In this document: one piece after another, positions 30,541 to 40,499 of the stretch
Layout: each line of letters begins with the position of its first letter
How positions within the stretch are numbered: the first letter of the stretch is position 1
DNA from: Nematopogon swammerdamellus
Lineage: Eukaryota > Arthropoda > Insecta > Lepidoptera > Adelidae
Reading direction: 5' to 3'
Assembly: GCA_946902875.1 (NCBI GenBank)
Contig: OX336344.1
Location: 17,753,791-17,817,790, forward strand
DNA: 64,000 nt
Position numbers and translations under genes: made by a program
The notes under the pieces: model-generated
The model's database searches: none
Told to the model about the DNA's origin: nothing
What the model saw: the letters and a program-made list of their open reading frames with translations, nothing else

Positions 30541-31634
30541 TGGACATTTACAAACGCAATATCTCATAAAATAAAGTAACTTACGCCATGACCATCCCTT
30601 GCAGATTCATTATTAGTATTGATTATACTCGCATGTAAGAACATTATTGAGATAACCGATAATAACATTGTAGCGCCCTAAATAATATCGTAGGTATTCG
30701 GTAGTGCCGCTTCTGCGCGCACAGACCGGCGTACTCTGTGCCGGCGGCTCCAGCTCCGGAACTTCGGTTCAGTGCGGGACGAGCTGAATTTTTCTTCGCA
30801 ACAATGAAGTGTTCATTACGAAGGCGATTTCCACGAATTTTTTCTCTGTCACGCGTGCGTCTGCTTCGTTACGCCCGGGATATAGCGAGAATGTGAATTA
30901 GACCAATATTTTTCTATCTCTCGCTCGCTTCCTTTCTTGATGATACTTGCTTTTTTAACTTTATGTGAGATTTAAATGTATACGATGTTTTTTTTTTTTG
31001 AGGAAAAACTTGTTCCTTTACACGTCCGGTAAGGCATTATGGAGGACGAAAATGAATACACCGGATGTTTGTTTAACGATGCAAATTGGGTCTGAGTAAA
31101 TTTTCCTTATAAAAGATTTTTTTTTTCATCGGAGATAATCTACTTGCACAGTAAAAAAGACGCGTCGCGCGCTCTCAGGGGCGGACGGCTGGTGTGCGGG
31201 AAGCCGGCCGTCTATCGCTGTCCTGTGGGTCTACTAGCCGTCATGGAGCTGCGTGGCTCACCCAGGCCCGACTTGGCAGAGATCTTCGTGCGGGTCTACC
31301 GGCATTAATTCTCTGGCTAACTCGCACAAATACGCGCCGATTTCAACCGGCTGCCTGGGTGCATTAGCGAACGTTTTCTGATTGGTTGAGATGGATCAAT
31401 TCTGATATCGGCGAGTTTATGGCGCTAGTAAAGGGGCTGTTAACCGCCCGTACCTTAACCTTTATGTGGTGGGTTAGACGTTTGGTTCTAAAATTTGCAA
31501 TATTTTTTTTATAATTTCAATGAAAGTATGGTGAAACATGTACATGTTTTTAATTTGATGTATATTTATAAATATTGTCACGCGTATGAGTTAATTATTA
31601 ATTTAATTCGACTACGACCTTTTAGTTCACCTTA
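30541..31634. other. No gene recognised
   Basis: AT-rich sequence with GC-richer patches at 30700-30790 and 31150-31330. No domain is visible in any frame, but those patches are the most gene-like composition in the window and may be unrecognised untranslated or short exonic sequence. Confidence 0.35.
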
Positions 31635-31705
31635 TAGCTGGCTCCTCACAGAGCGTGGCTCTGCGAGAAGTGGTGTTATTGGCCGTGTCTGATCTTTCGT
31701 CGTAC
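31635..31705 (+). mobile_element. LINE 3' end scrap ('GAGCGTGGCTCTGCGAGAAG')
   Basis: GAGCGTGGCTCTGCGAGAAG, GTGTTATTGGCCGTGTCTGA, matching 56955-57055 and the minus copy at 16505. Confidence 0.6.
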
Positions 31706-32282
31706 TTTCGGGCACGGCCACTTGTAACAACTCTTTATAAAAATAAAATGCCTGTGATTTCTCTTGGATCAGGCTATGATAAAATGAAATAAAAAAATAT
31801 TGTAACATACGTGTATGTTATACTTGTTTGCGCATATTTTCGTATCGTATTGTTATGTAAAATTACATTATCTTCTCGATCTTCACAATAATTGGTGCGT
31901 CAAATCGAGCGTTCGAGTGGGTGTAGCGCTCGGAGGCGTTCGACTAAGTACCCTTTAACTGTTTTCGAAATGGGCCGGGATCAAAGCGCGGGCTCTTAAG
32001 TGTTAAGTCTCGGCACACAGGCCTCAATACGACGCAGCCGGCACTGAGCCCGCCCCGCAATCCACGTTCCGAACGGGTTCCGTGGCAAATCCGGAAATGC
32101 TCCTGAATGTTCTTATTAATATATTTTTTTATTATTTTTATTAAGTGGAAATACAAGTATCTTGAAGGGATAGATGCCGCTGGTGTTAGTTCTAGAGGAG
32201 TGTATGTTAAAATAGCAAATTAACTTTATATCAAAATAACTTTTGAATATTTATAAAGTAGGTACTCGACTCGTCACGTCGG
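31706..32282. other. No gene recognised
   Basis: AT-rich sequence and a GC-richer patch (31940-32110) without recognised domains. Confidence 0.4.
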
Positions 32283-32592
32283 ACTCGATAGCTCAGCGTT
32301 CGTTCGATTGAATGTCGTTCATGGTCTTAAGCACCCTGGCCGAGGTCAGAACTTGGATGTTTGACTGTTCGACGTTCGGATGCTGACCGTGGTTCGGATT
32401 CCACCTAAAACTGTAAGTCCCTTTCCTTCTAACCTTGCTAGGTGTGACGCGCCCTGGTTGATACTACCGTACTGAATGAAACGGCACAACCAAAGAAATG
32501 ACATGGCACTTAGGTCGCCAAGGTGTTATGGGCTGATATCACAGATTCTGTAGAGGTGATGTAGGCAACCTTGTCAGTTTCCATAAAACAAA
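32283..32592 (+). mobile_element. SINE head-2 + body-X, old diverged copy
   Basis: A box region GATAGCTCAGCG, 5S-like core degraded to 'CTTAAGCACCCTGGCCGAGG' and CAGAACTTGGATG, then B box GGTTCGGATTCC, shortened body-X, and GTCAGTTTCCATAAAACA. The order of the head-2 elements is preserved in spite of divergence, which supports it being an ancestral arrangement. Confidence 0.75.
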
Positions 32593-33587
32593 ATAAAGAA
32601 AACATAAATAATTCACGTTTACATTTTGTGTGTAACTAATGTAACTACATCCGTCTTTCGAGCGAAGGAAAACACAGCTAGAAGCCAGTCTTCTGCTCCA
32701 CAGAAATATGCATATAATACAATGAAGTACATTATTTTGTTTCTAGTGTAAAAATGGTTCGATAAAGTTTTTAATTTAATAAAATTTTTTTCTTACTAAA
32801 CATTACTTAAAATGAATAACTCAAAATAATATTATTACATACATTATCCACTGGCGCCTAGCTACGTATCCGCTTCCTAGGTTCAGCCGGGCGGCCGCAG
32901 CACAAGGCGCCGAGAATCAAAGAAAAATGACTCGCTAAAAACTTTTTCAATTTCTAGGTTTTGCGGCGGAAACCCTTGGTCACCGGATGCAATGGCTTTT
33001 GCTGAAACCATAGGCAAATTGCTAGCTGTTTTGTCCGGCTATGTGCGTTTGAAGACTTTCTTCGTACGCCGCATAACCGCAGAAATTCAAAGATGGAATG
33101 CTTTATGCGTACTGGGGACCATGGCAGCCTCGACCGAAATGGGCGATTTTTTTATTTATAAGTTACTATTAAATTTCTTTCCCTTATAATTATTTTAATT
33201 ATTTATGTGAAATAATATTATGTGCAATAAAATATTGAAAAAATTTGCACTTGATAATATGTATTTCATATGAATCCCTCGATCCCTCTGACAAGGTTCA
33301 CGCGTGATTGCGAATTAATAATGGGGATAACAGTTTTAAAGTTTGGATCGTCTCGAACAAGACAACGTACCAGTGTTACGTGATTTGTGCTGTCTACCTA
33401 CTCCCTATAAGTCTATTTACTCTGCCGTGATGGATTTTCCTATGTAACTAAGAACATTTTGACTGTATTAAGAAACCTTGTAAAGTTTTAGTTGGTATAA
33501 TTCATAATGTAATTAAGACTTGAAACCATAACATCATACGTGGGTACAAATTACATTATATGTAAGTTTGATGAATTATGTTAAAGT
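32593..33587. other. No gene recognised
   Basis: AT-rich with a GC-richer patch at 32850-32920. The plus frame at 32992-33189 has no recognisable domain. Confidence 0.4.
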
Positions 33588-33692
33588 AGATGGATGGGAA
33601 GAGCGGAAGACCGCGTGTGGTGGCGTGCCTTGGGAGAGGCCTATGTCCAGCAGTGGACCGATACAGGCTGATGATGATGATGATGATGTTAA
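33588..33692 (+). pseudogene. RTE-type LINE 3' end with GAT tail
   Basis: 'GGAAGACCGCGTGTGGTGGC', TTGGGAGAGGCCTATGTCCA and GCAGTGGACCG encode a short 'LGEAYVQQWT'-type RTE C-terminus after frame correction, followed by (GAT)n at 33671-33687. The different tail motif from the 53-kb copy (GACT) indicates another RTE subfamily. Confidence 0.75.
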
Positions 33693-33712
33693 AGTGGTTT
33701 AGTAAGTTTTAT

Positions 33713-33965
33713 ATACATACATACAACACGCTGTGTTCCGACAATCGGGGAGTAATCGGTGTTGTGCTGCAAGTGACTTTGTAAATTACAGCACAATACC
33801 GACCACCACGTTTAGCAATGTATCAAGACAAGATATGTATCTATAAAGCAGCAGCAAGTAAGGCACGAAGAGCCACCTGCTGCATGACTCGATGGAAGGA
33901 CCGTGCCAAGGTGAGAGGTGGCTGTTCAGTCGCCCATTAGCACGGCACCTTGTCCTTATCCCTGA
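33713..33965 (-). mobile_element. SINE body-Y without head-1
   Basis: From the TACA tail (33711-33724) through TCGGTGTTGTGCTGCAAGTG, 'ACCGACCACCACGTTTAGC', CACCTGCTGCATGACTCG, CGTGCCAAGGTGAGAGGTGG to 'CGGCACCTTGTCCTTATCCC' on plus, where it stops just before head-1 would begin. Confidence 0.8.
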
Positions 33966-34359
33966 TTTTATATAGATACATTTATATTAACATTGCCAGT
34001 TCGTCCAATTCGCCCGGCTCAAAAGCTGAAAAATAAATAAATATTTCAGGCCTTTGCTGTGCAAACACCTGGCCTTGTGGTCAGACCCGACCCGACGCAA
34101 GGGCCGTCGGAAACGACCTAGAAAAGCACTCGGCGATAAGCCTGGTGACCGGCGAGCCAAGTCTTTCTTCTTTCAAAAAATAGGGCCAGAGATTCAAAGA
34201 GCTGAGTCCTGTCATACATTTAATTACAATCAGGCAGGTATTTATGGTAACTTAGTTTTGGGGAATTTAAATTTTTACTTCTGCTTCAAATTGGCTGACC
34301 TTCCTTTCATTCAGTGCGGCGCGGTAGCGCCAATTCGATCGGATTAAACTTTATCGATC

Positions 34360-34505
34360 GCATTATACCTTTACCACCACTGCAATATTACAGCCAGTCT
34401 TACGTGGAATGTTAACCACGGTCGGATTTAACGGACGAGTGGTAAGCCCAACCAAGTTCTAAGTTAGAACTTCTAACCGCGCCCGGATGTGCTTACTAAT
34501 GTTCA
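34360..34505 (-). mobile_element. SINE head-2 remnant
   Basis: Minus strand holds the B-box-side segment (GACCGTGGTTAACATTCCAC) and a degenerate 5S-like part ('AGCACATCCGGGCGCGG'). It lies directly before a plus-strand SINE, so two insertions face each other. Confidence 0.5.
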
Positions 34506-34510
34506 CTATC

Positions 34511-34778
34511 GCACGTTCACCGAGGCTGACCGTGGTTAGGATTCCACGTTAAACTGTAGGTCCCTTCCTTCTTACCTTACTAGGTGGTAAGGTTTATCCC
34601 GCCCGGGCTGGTACCACCGCACTGAATGAAACGTCGGTCGAAACGGCTATGTAAATAGTTCGTGTTTTCCGTCCAGTTCAGTGTAGCCGACATGACATGG
34701 AGTGAAGCACTGACATGGCACCTAGTTCACCAAGGTGTTATGGGCTGACATCACGAATGTTGTAGGTGATGTTTTTTT
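34511..34778 (+). mobile_element. SINE head-2 (3' part) + body-X
   Basis: Begins at CCGAGGCTGACCGTGG, with the B-box region GGTTAGGATTCCACG, complete body-X, and stops at GTAGGTGATGTTTTTTTTT, short of the usual GTGTCAG end. Confidence 0.8.
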
Positions 34779-34784
34779 TTGTGT

Positions 34785-35060
34785 AAACCAACATGGGTGA
34801 CTGTGCCGAGAGACCAATGGTGCATTCGACAGAGCCAAAAACACCTCTGCTTGCGAAATCACACTCAGTTACGTGCCATGCCAGCAGATTTGCGGACTGT
34901 TGCTAGAAGTATGAAGACACCCGGGTTAAAGGATTCGGAAATACACTCTCCGGAAGACAGTTTCACACCCTAGAGGTGCGACAAAGAAACGATTTAGAGA
35001 ACCGATGGGTTCTCAAAAGCCCAATGTCAACAACGAATGGTTGCTGAGTCTCTCTGCGAC
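34785..35060 (-). mobile_element. LINE 3' end, diverged 'CGGAACGG' family
   Basis: The plus strand has ACCAACATGGGTGACTGTGC, GTGCCATGCCAGCAG, 'GTTTCACACCCTAGAGGTGC', CTCAAAAGCCCAATGTCAAC, parallel in order to 16505-16860. Roughly the same 3' UTR at greater divergence. The plus frame 34779-34973 is antisense to it. Confidence 0.5.
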
Positions 35061-35628
35061 GAGTCATGCGGAGATAGGACGGGTGGCAGGGAATAAGGGA
35101 TGCCAGTTCCACAGAGCAGCGCCCGTGGTCTATCTGTAAAACAGACTAAGCGAACCCACAAATCGTGTGTGATTTGGCCAACCGTTCCTGTGTTCAGTCT
35201 GTTTCCATAAAAAAAACACATAAAAATCGCACGTTGGCCCATTGCACCACCCCGTACTACCGAGGCTGACCAACGAGATTTCTTAAAGTCAGGAAGTCCT
35301 ACGCCTTATAACCATTGCTCTTTATCTCTTACAGTTTCAGCCGACCACCTCACAAGACCTCCAAGCTCCCCACAGTTACTTGTTAGCCGCGTAATTAGGG
35401 ACAGATAACCGTATCGCGAAGACAATGCACCATTGTTCCCTCTCGCATTGTCGAGGCCCGCGTCGGATCAGCCCCTGAGCAGCGCGCCAATTCACTAGCG
35501 CGAATATCGGCAATCGAGTATGTTCGGTATTTCGAGGCGTATCGACTTTGCATAGAGAAAAAAACTCCATATATCTTTTTTAGTTTTGGATAGAGCGACA
35601 TGAGGCATCGTTTCACCTACAAGTACCG

Positions 35629-35935
35629 TACCGTGTGGGGCCGGTACTTTAAAAGAATAGCCCCACTGCATCTCTCCCCGTGTATGTCGTAAGAGGCGAC
35701 TAAGGGATATGACTCCCTTCTTATATTACTAGGTGGTAGGGTTGGTACCACCGCACTGAATAAAAGGTCTGTCGAAACGGCTATGTAAATAGTTTGTGTT
35801 TTCCGTCCAGTTCAGTGTAGCAGCCACGACCGAAGGGAAGCACTGACGTGGCACCAAGTTCACCCGGTGTTATGGGCGACATCACGGATGTTGAAGGTGA
35901 TGTAGCCAACCATGTCAGTTTCCATAAAAAAAATT
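35629..35935 (+). mobile_element. SINE head-1 + body-X, complete
   Basis: Begins GTGTGGGGCCGGTACTTTAA, head-1 hairpin partners GTGGGGC/GCCCCAC and GTCG/CGAC intact, then CTTCTTATATTACTAGG, whole body-X and CAGTTTCCATAAAAAAAA. The clearest plus-strand example of head-1 joined to body-X. Confidence 0.9.
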
Positions 35936-35967
35936 ACATAATATATATTTACTGATATTCGTTTACT

Positions 35968-36016
35968 CACGGACGTTGAAGGTGATGTAGCCAACCGTGT
36001 CAGTCTCTATAAAAAA
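35968..36016 (+). mobile_element. SINE body-X extreme 3' end, duplicated
   Basis: CGGACGTTGAAGGTGATG, CAACCGTGTCAGTCTC and an A-tail. It repeats the last 50 bp of the neighbouring copy, so it may be a local duplication or a template-slippage product. Confidence 0.7.
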
Positions 36017-36589
36017 AAATATATATATATTTTGTCTGATGTACATAATTAGAAATTTTGGAAACAAAGTAACATCTATGTCAAACTGACAATGGCGTTT
36101 CTCCGTCACGTATTTCTTTGTCAGAGACTAGCCTGATCGACAATTTTCACTTTTTATTCGTACCAATTTTCACTTTTTTACAAATTTGAATTCTGTAGTA
36201 ACATTTTGCAATTTAGAATTACAGAATTGCAATTATTTCATTCGAAATAGCATACTCGATTTTCGATTTGCCTAATAGTGAATTGGTGTGCTGTTGGCTA
36301 TTCTGCGACTTTATCTCGAACGTTTTGATTCGCTTCCGGATCGTCCAATGAGATAAATTAGCAGAGATGGACGCAGTCTCGGTGGGACTGTTGCCAATTT
36401 CGAATCAATAGGCGAAATGTCGGTCGAGACGGTTGTGGAATGTTTTTGTGTTTTTCGTCCTGTTCAGTTTAACCGGCACGAATAGAAGGAAAGCTCTGGC
36501 ATGGCAGCTAGTTCTGGCGAGAGCATTGTGTCATGGAGTGTCACGAGTCTTGCAGAAAAGGACCATGTCAAGATTATGTAAACAAAATT
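36017..36589. other. No gene recognised
   Basis: AT-rich sequence. A body-X-like scrap (GGTCGAGACGGTTGTGGAAT ... GTTTAACCGGCACG) at 36421-36500 suggests an old SINE. Confidence 0.45.
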
Positions 36590-36755
36590 GACATACATAT
36601 ATGTACATACGTATCGCACACGCTGAATCCCGACAATCGGGGTAAGCAGAGTAATCAGTGTTGTGCTGCAAGAACTCTTGTAAATTACAGCACAACACCG
36701 ACCACCACGTTTCGCAAAGTATTTGAACAAGATTCAATCGATCAAGCAGCAAGAT
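36590..36755 (-). mobile_element. SINE body-Y, 3' half
   Basis: TATATGTACATACG tail, CGCTGAATCCCGACAATCGG, 'GGTAAGCAGAGTAATC', CACCGACCACCACGTTTCGC and ATCGATCAAGCAGCAAG on plus. Truncated before the head side. Confidence 0.8.
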
Positions 36756-36825
36756 TAACACAAGATTAACAAAAAAATTAACACAAGTCAAATATATTAC
36801 ACACATACAACACATTGTCACCTTC

Positions 36826-37200
36826 GATAGCTCGGTGGTTAAATTGATATCCAATCGTAAAATTAAGCACACCTGTGGCCGTATTCTCTAACTTCCTACC
36901 GTCAACGTCGGTGACGCTGACTAGTTATGTCTCTGTCTAGTTCATATAATTAGACAGAGACATAACTAGTCAGCGTCACCGACGTTGACGTTAGAACGTT
37001 AGAGAATACGGCCACAGGGTGCGATCAGAACTTGTTTGAGTGGCTGTTCACCGTTGAGGCTGACTGCGGTTCGGATTCCACGTTAAACTGTAGATCCCTT
37101 CCCTTCTTATCTTACTAGGTTTAATCCGCCCGGGTTGATAGTCTGCACTGAATGAAACGCCGGTAGAAGCGGCTATGTAAATAGTTTGTGTTTTCTATAG
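36826..37200 (+). mobile_element. SINE head-2 + body-X split by a palindromic insertion
   Basis: A box GATAGCTCGGTGG and the start of the 5S-like core (AAATTAAGCACACC) precede the insertion. GGGTGCGATCAGAACTTG, B box GGTTCGGATTCC and body-X follow it. The insertion at 36872-37019 falls within the 5S-like core. Confidence 0.8.
36872..37019. mobile_element. 148-bp palindromic MITE
   Basis: TGTGGCCGTATTCTCTAAC (36874-36892) pairs exactly with 36999-37017. Inner arms continue through 'CGTCAACGTCGGTGACGCTG' and ACTAGTTATGTCTCTGTCTA to a short centre at about 36945. It inserts into a SINE. No target duplication can be fixed because the ends are ambiguous by 1-2 bases. Confidence 0.85.
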
Positions 37201-37884
37201 ATGTCATTTAAAAAAAAAAACATTTAATTACTCTCAAACGTTGTTAATTTATTGCGTTGGGCCTGTTATTAGACGACTGCGCGGCGCAAAGGAGGGTAAT
37301 GTATTTATTATCAGCCTGTGTTTGTTTGTTCCTTTGTGGCACTCAGAGACCAAATCCGTGGGCTGACTTTGATAAATTTTATTCATTAACGTCAATCGAT
37401 TTGTCTTAATCTTGCGAGTATCACTAAAGACATGACAGTAATAAACATTCAATATGGCGACAACCAGACGCCATATTGTGAACAAGAAAAAAAAATTAAG
37501 TTAAACTACCTATGTTAAATAGGTATTTGAAAGTCATCTTTAGGTTTCTCTTATCATTTTTAATTTCGAATGACCATTTAGGATCTATAACGATTTAAAG
37601 TTGGTTAGCAACCATTCTCACTTCAATTTTCAATACTTATAATAGAGTTGCTTGGGTGGAGGAGACAGCCAAACTTCAAAGCTGTGTGGCTTTACGGGTA
37701 TGCTACGAACAAGCGTAGAGGTGCTACGAATAGGCGTAGAGGTCGATACGAACATGCCAAAAGAATGCTATAGCGACGTGCGTAGTAAGTGCTACGAAAT
37801 TGTATCCAGCAGTCTCGGCATGTCAGCTGCGCCCAAATCCTCTTTTTCACAAATTATTGGCAAGTTTTGTGGAATCCTTACATA
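37201..37884. other. No gene recognised
   Basis: Mixed sequence. Frames at 37249-37485 (-) and 37652-37999 (+) have no domain, and the latter runs into a SINE. At 37690-37760 'gctacgaa(c/t)a' is loosely repeated about 17 bp apart. Confidence 0.4.
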
Positions 37885-38205
37885 CCACAAGCTGTTTCCC
37901 GACAATCGGGGTGAACAAATTAGTCGGTGTTGTGCTGCAAGTACTCTTTTAAATTACAGCATAACAACGACCACCACATTTAAAAAAGTATTAGCATAAG
38001 ATAATTATCAAACAGCAACTAAGGCATGACGATCCACCTGCCATATGACGCTGTGAAAGGACCGTGCCAAGGTGAGAGGTGGCTAACCCGTCGCCCTTAT
38101 GCATGGCACGGCATTTTGTCCTTATCCCTTATTCGCTTTTTACGAAATGTACGGGCAAAGATGCAGTGGGGCTATTCTTTATAAGCATCAATCCCACACG
38201 GAATT
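37885..38205 (-). mobile_element. SINE head-1 + body-Y
   Basis: TTTCCCGACAATCGGGGTGA, 'GGTGTTGTGCTGCAAGTAC', body-Y core, CCGTGCCAAGGTGAGAGGTG, then head-1 ('ATGTACGGGCAAAGATGCAG', GTGGGGCTATTCTTTATAAG, CCCACACGG) on plus. A full-length old copy. Confidence 0.85.
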
Positions 38206-38280
38206 GTTAATCGTATCTAATTTAATTTTTATACTTTACAAAGGTATTGATGTGTTCCTACTTACAAACTGTGAAACGTT

Positions 38281-38375
38281 TTCTTTCTTCCGTTCTTTCT
38301 TTCTTTCTTTATTTCTTTCTTTCTTTCTTTTTTTCTCTCTTTCTTCCTTTCTTTCTTTCTTTTTTTCTTTCTTAT
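38281..38375 (+). repeat. TTTC/CTTT microsatellite
   Basis: Imperfect CTTT repeats of about 95 bp. Frames across it (38099-38470, 38236-38637, 38247-38531) are low-complexity Phe/Ser or Lys/Glu translations. Confidence 0.9.
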
Positions 38376-39942
38376 GCGGCCCTCGTCGACGATTGCCATT
38401 CGGAGTGTTCACTGATTTACAACCAGCCGAGTCCTCTCTTCCCTCTTCGCTATCTCGGGAGTATAAATAAAATCCACTATTTAATATCGACCATTGGCTT
38501 TCAGAAAATGGAGTACTGCATGCAGAATTGATGTGCGAGTGCGCTCGAAAACGGAAAGGGCGTGGTCTTCGATTGAAATAGCGTAGGGGGCGAGTTTTGT
38601 TCTCCGGGTTGGAAGTATAACTCAATACCAGGAACAATGGAGACCCTTGTTGGAGTACTATTATAAAGAGTTTTATGGGAATGAGGGAGATTTGACTCTA
38701 AGAATCGTTTATGTGTGCAATTTTATTTTATTTTCCTTCATTTGTAAGTGCGCGTATGTGGACACTTTAAACGTTCCTTTTATTGTCATCGTCATGATTA
38801 CGTACATAATCTATAATTTTTTACATAACTGATGACGACTAAAGTCGAAATATATAGATTAGAATACTGTAATAAATATTCGAAATATATATAAAAATAT
38901 AAACTAAAAAAATTCAACAAACTCATCAACTGGGTTATTTTACATGAAAAAAAAAATTACATAAAAATAAAAATAAATAAAATAAATTCATTTAAGACCT
39001 TTTATTTTCGAGAAATTGAGAATTTTGGCCCGATATTTTTAATTGAAATGATTGGTAGCTTACGAGTTTTCAGAATAATATCAATGGAGTGCCCAACAAT
39101 AAGGATATTTTTTTACAACTTGTTTTTTCGATTACACGTCAGAAATTAAAAAAAAAAATCTCAAAACCCCGATATCTCGGAAACCGCTCATTTCCGACCC
39201 CCAGTTGATTTTTTTATTTTTTTTTTATGGATGGAGTTGATGGGACTTAAATAAAATTGTTCCAAATAGCCTCTAGTATAACCACTTTCAATGAATAGAT
39301 CGAATTTCCAGTGACCCTGTATACATACATACATAGCCAATATCCCACCCAATATAGCTAATATTACCAGCGTGACCGCTGAGTGACCGCCGGGAAATTT
39401 TACTGCCGAGAGGTATGCGTTGGACCACCTCCTACACACAACCTTTAAATGTCGAGTGTGATTGGTTCTCGAAACTTGTTTATATGTTCGCGCCATGCCG
39501 CTCGGCACTTAATCTCCTAGATTTATTAGTAGACTTGTAGTGCGTGCCCTGTTAGCGAGTATGTGCGTAATAGGTTGTTATATGTCAACGTTACTTATGG
39601 ACATACGTAGTCACCTACGTCACAGATTACTTAATAGTTACTTCGTAACATATAAATCACCCCATAGAAAAAGTTCCATACCTTCGGCTTTAATAGCCCA
39701 CTGTTTCACGTCGCCAATCGCTGCGTGCGAAAATGTACCTAAACGACCGAGTGTAAAGTGATTATTGCTTTGCAGTTGCGCGCAGAAGCGTGGGCGAGCG
39801 TGTAGGTATGCTTCGCGCGGCTGACGAATTTCCACTGAGTTAGACCGCCGGCGCGGCGGCCGGACCGCTGGGCGGTAGGTAGTTAGCGCGCGCAAGTACA
39901 TAGAGTGCGTGAAGCCTGCCTACGTACAGTACCCAGCAGTAA
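38376..39942. other. No gene recognised
   Basis: AT-rich DNA with a TACA microsatellite (39320-39334) and a GC-richer patch at 39770-39900. Short frames at 39188-39508, 39540-39761 and 39638-39901 have no recognisable domains. Confidence 0.4.
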
Positions 39943-40328
39943 TTTTTTTTTAAACTGACGGTTGGCCACATCACCTACAACTACTACATCCGTGATGTTA
40001 GCCCATAACACCGGGTGAACTAGGTGCCATGTCAGTGCTTCCCTTCGGTCGTGCCGGCTACACTGAACTGGGCGGAAAACACAAACTATTTACATAGCCG
40101 TTTAAACCGACGTTTCATTCAGTGTGGTGGTATCAACCCGGGCGGGTTGAACCCTACCACCTAGTAAGGTAAGAAGGGAAGGGACCTACAGTTTTACGTG
40201 GAATCCGAACCACGGTCAGCCTTCAACGGTCGAGCGGTCACCCATCCAAGTACTGACCGCGCCCAGCTGTGCTTAAAAATCAACAGCAACAGTCGACTAT
40301 CTGCACCACTGAGCTATCGAGGCTGACC
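39943..40328 (-). mobile_element. SINE head-2 + body-X, complete head-2
   Basis: Minus strand: A box GATAGCTCAGTGG, spacer, 5S-like core (TTAAGCACAGCTGGGCGCGG and CAGTACTTGGATGGGTGACCG in two blocks), B box GGTTCGGATTCC, whole body-X and a T-tract on plus. Here the core is even closer to genuine 5S (GGGCGCGGTCAGTACTTGG) than in other copies. Confidence 0.85.
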
Positions 40329-40348
40329 ACACTGACGAACATTGAGCA

Positions 40349-40458
40349 TTAGAAAGAGACAATCCGGTTGTAGTTGTAGAGCGTTGTCTCTGTCGCACGA
40401 ACTCGCACGTCTCTGCGCGAAAGAGATGACGCTCTACAACCGGATTGTCTCTTTCTAA
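40349..40458. mobile_element. 110-bp palindromic MITE
   Basis: TTAGAAAGAGACAATCCGG plus TTGTAG on the left (25 bp) pairs perfectly with 40434-40458. The inner arms continue (GAGCGTTGTCTCTGTCGC against GCGAAAGAGATGACGCTC). It is placed 20 bp from a SINE 5' end. No target duplication recognised. Confidence 0.8.
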
Positions 40459-40499
40459 AGCTAGGTGTTCATTTCATTACTTACTCCCGCCGGATGTAT

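Noticed and set aside
38099..38637. Phe/Ser-rich and Lys/Glu-rich ORFs
   Set aside because: Both strands of a CTTT microsatellite give such frames; not coding.
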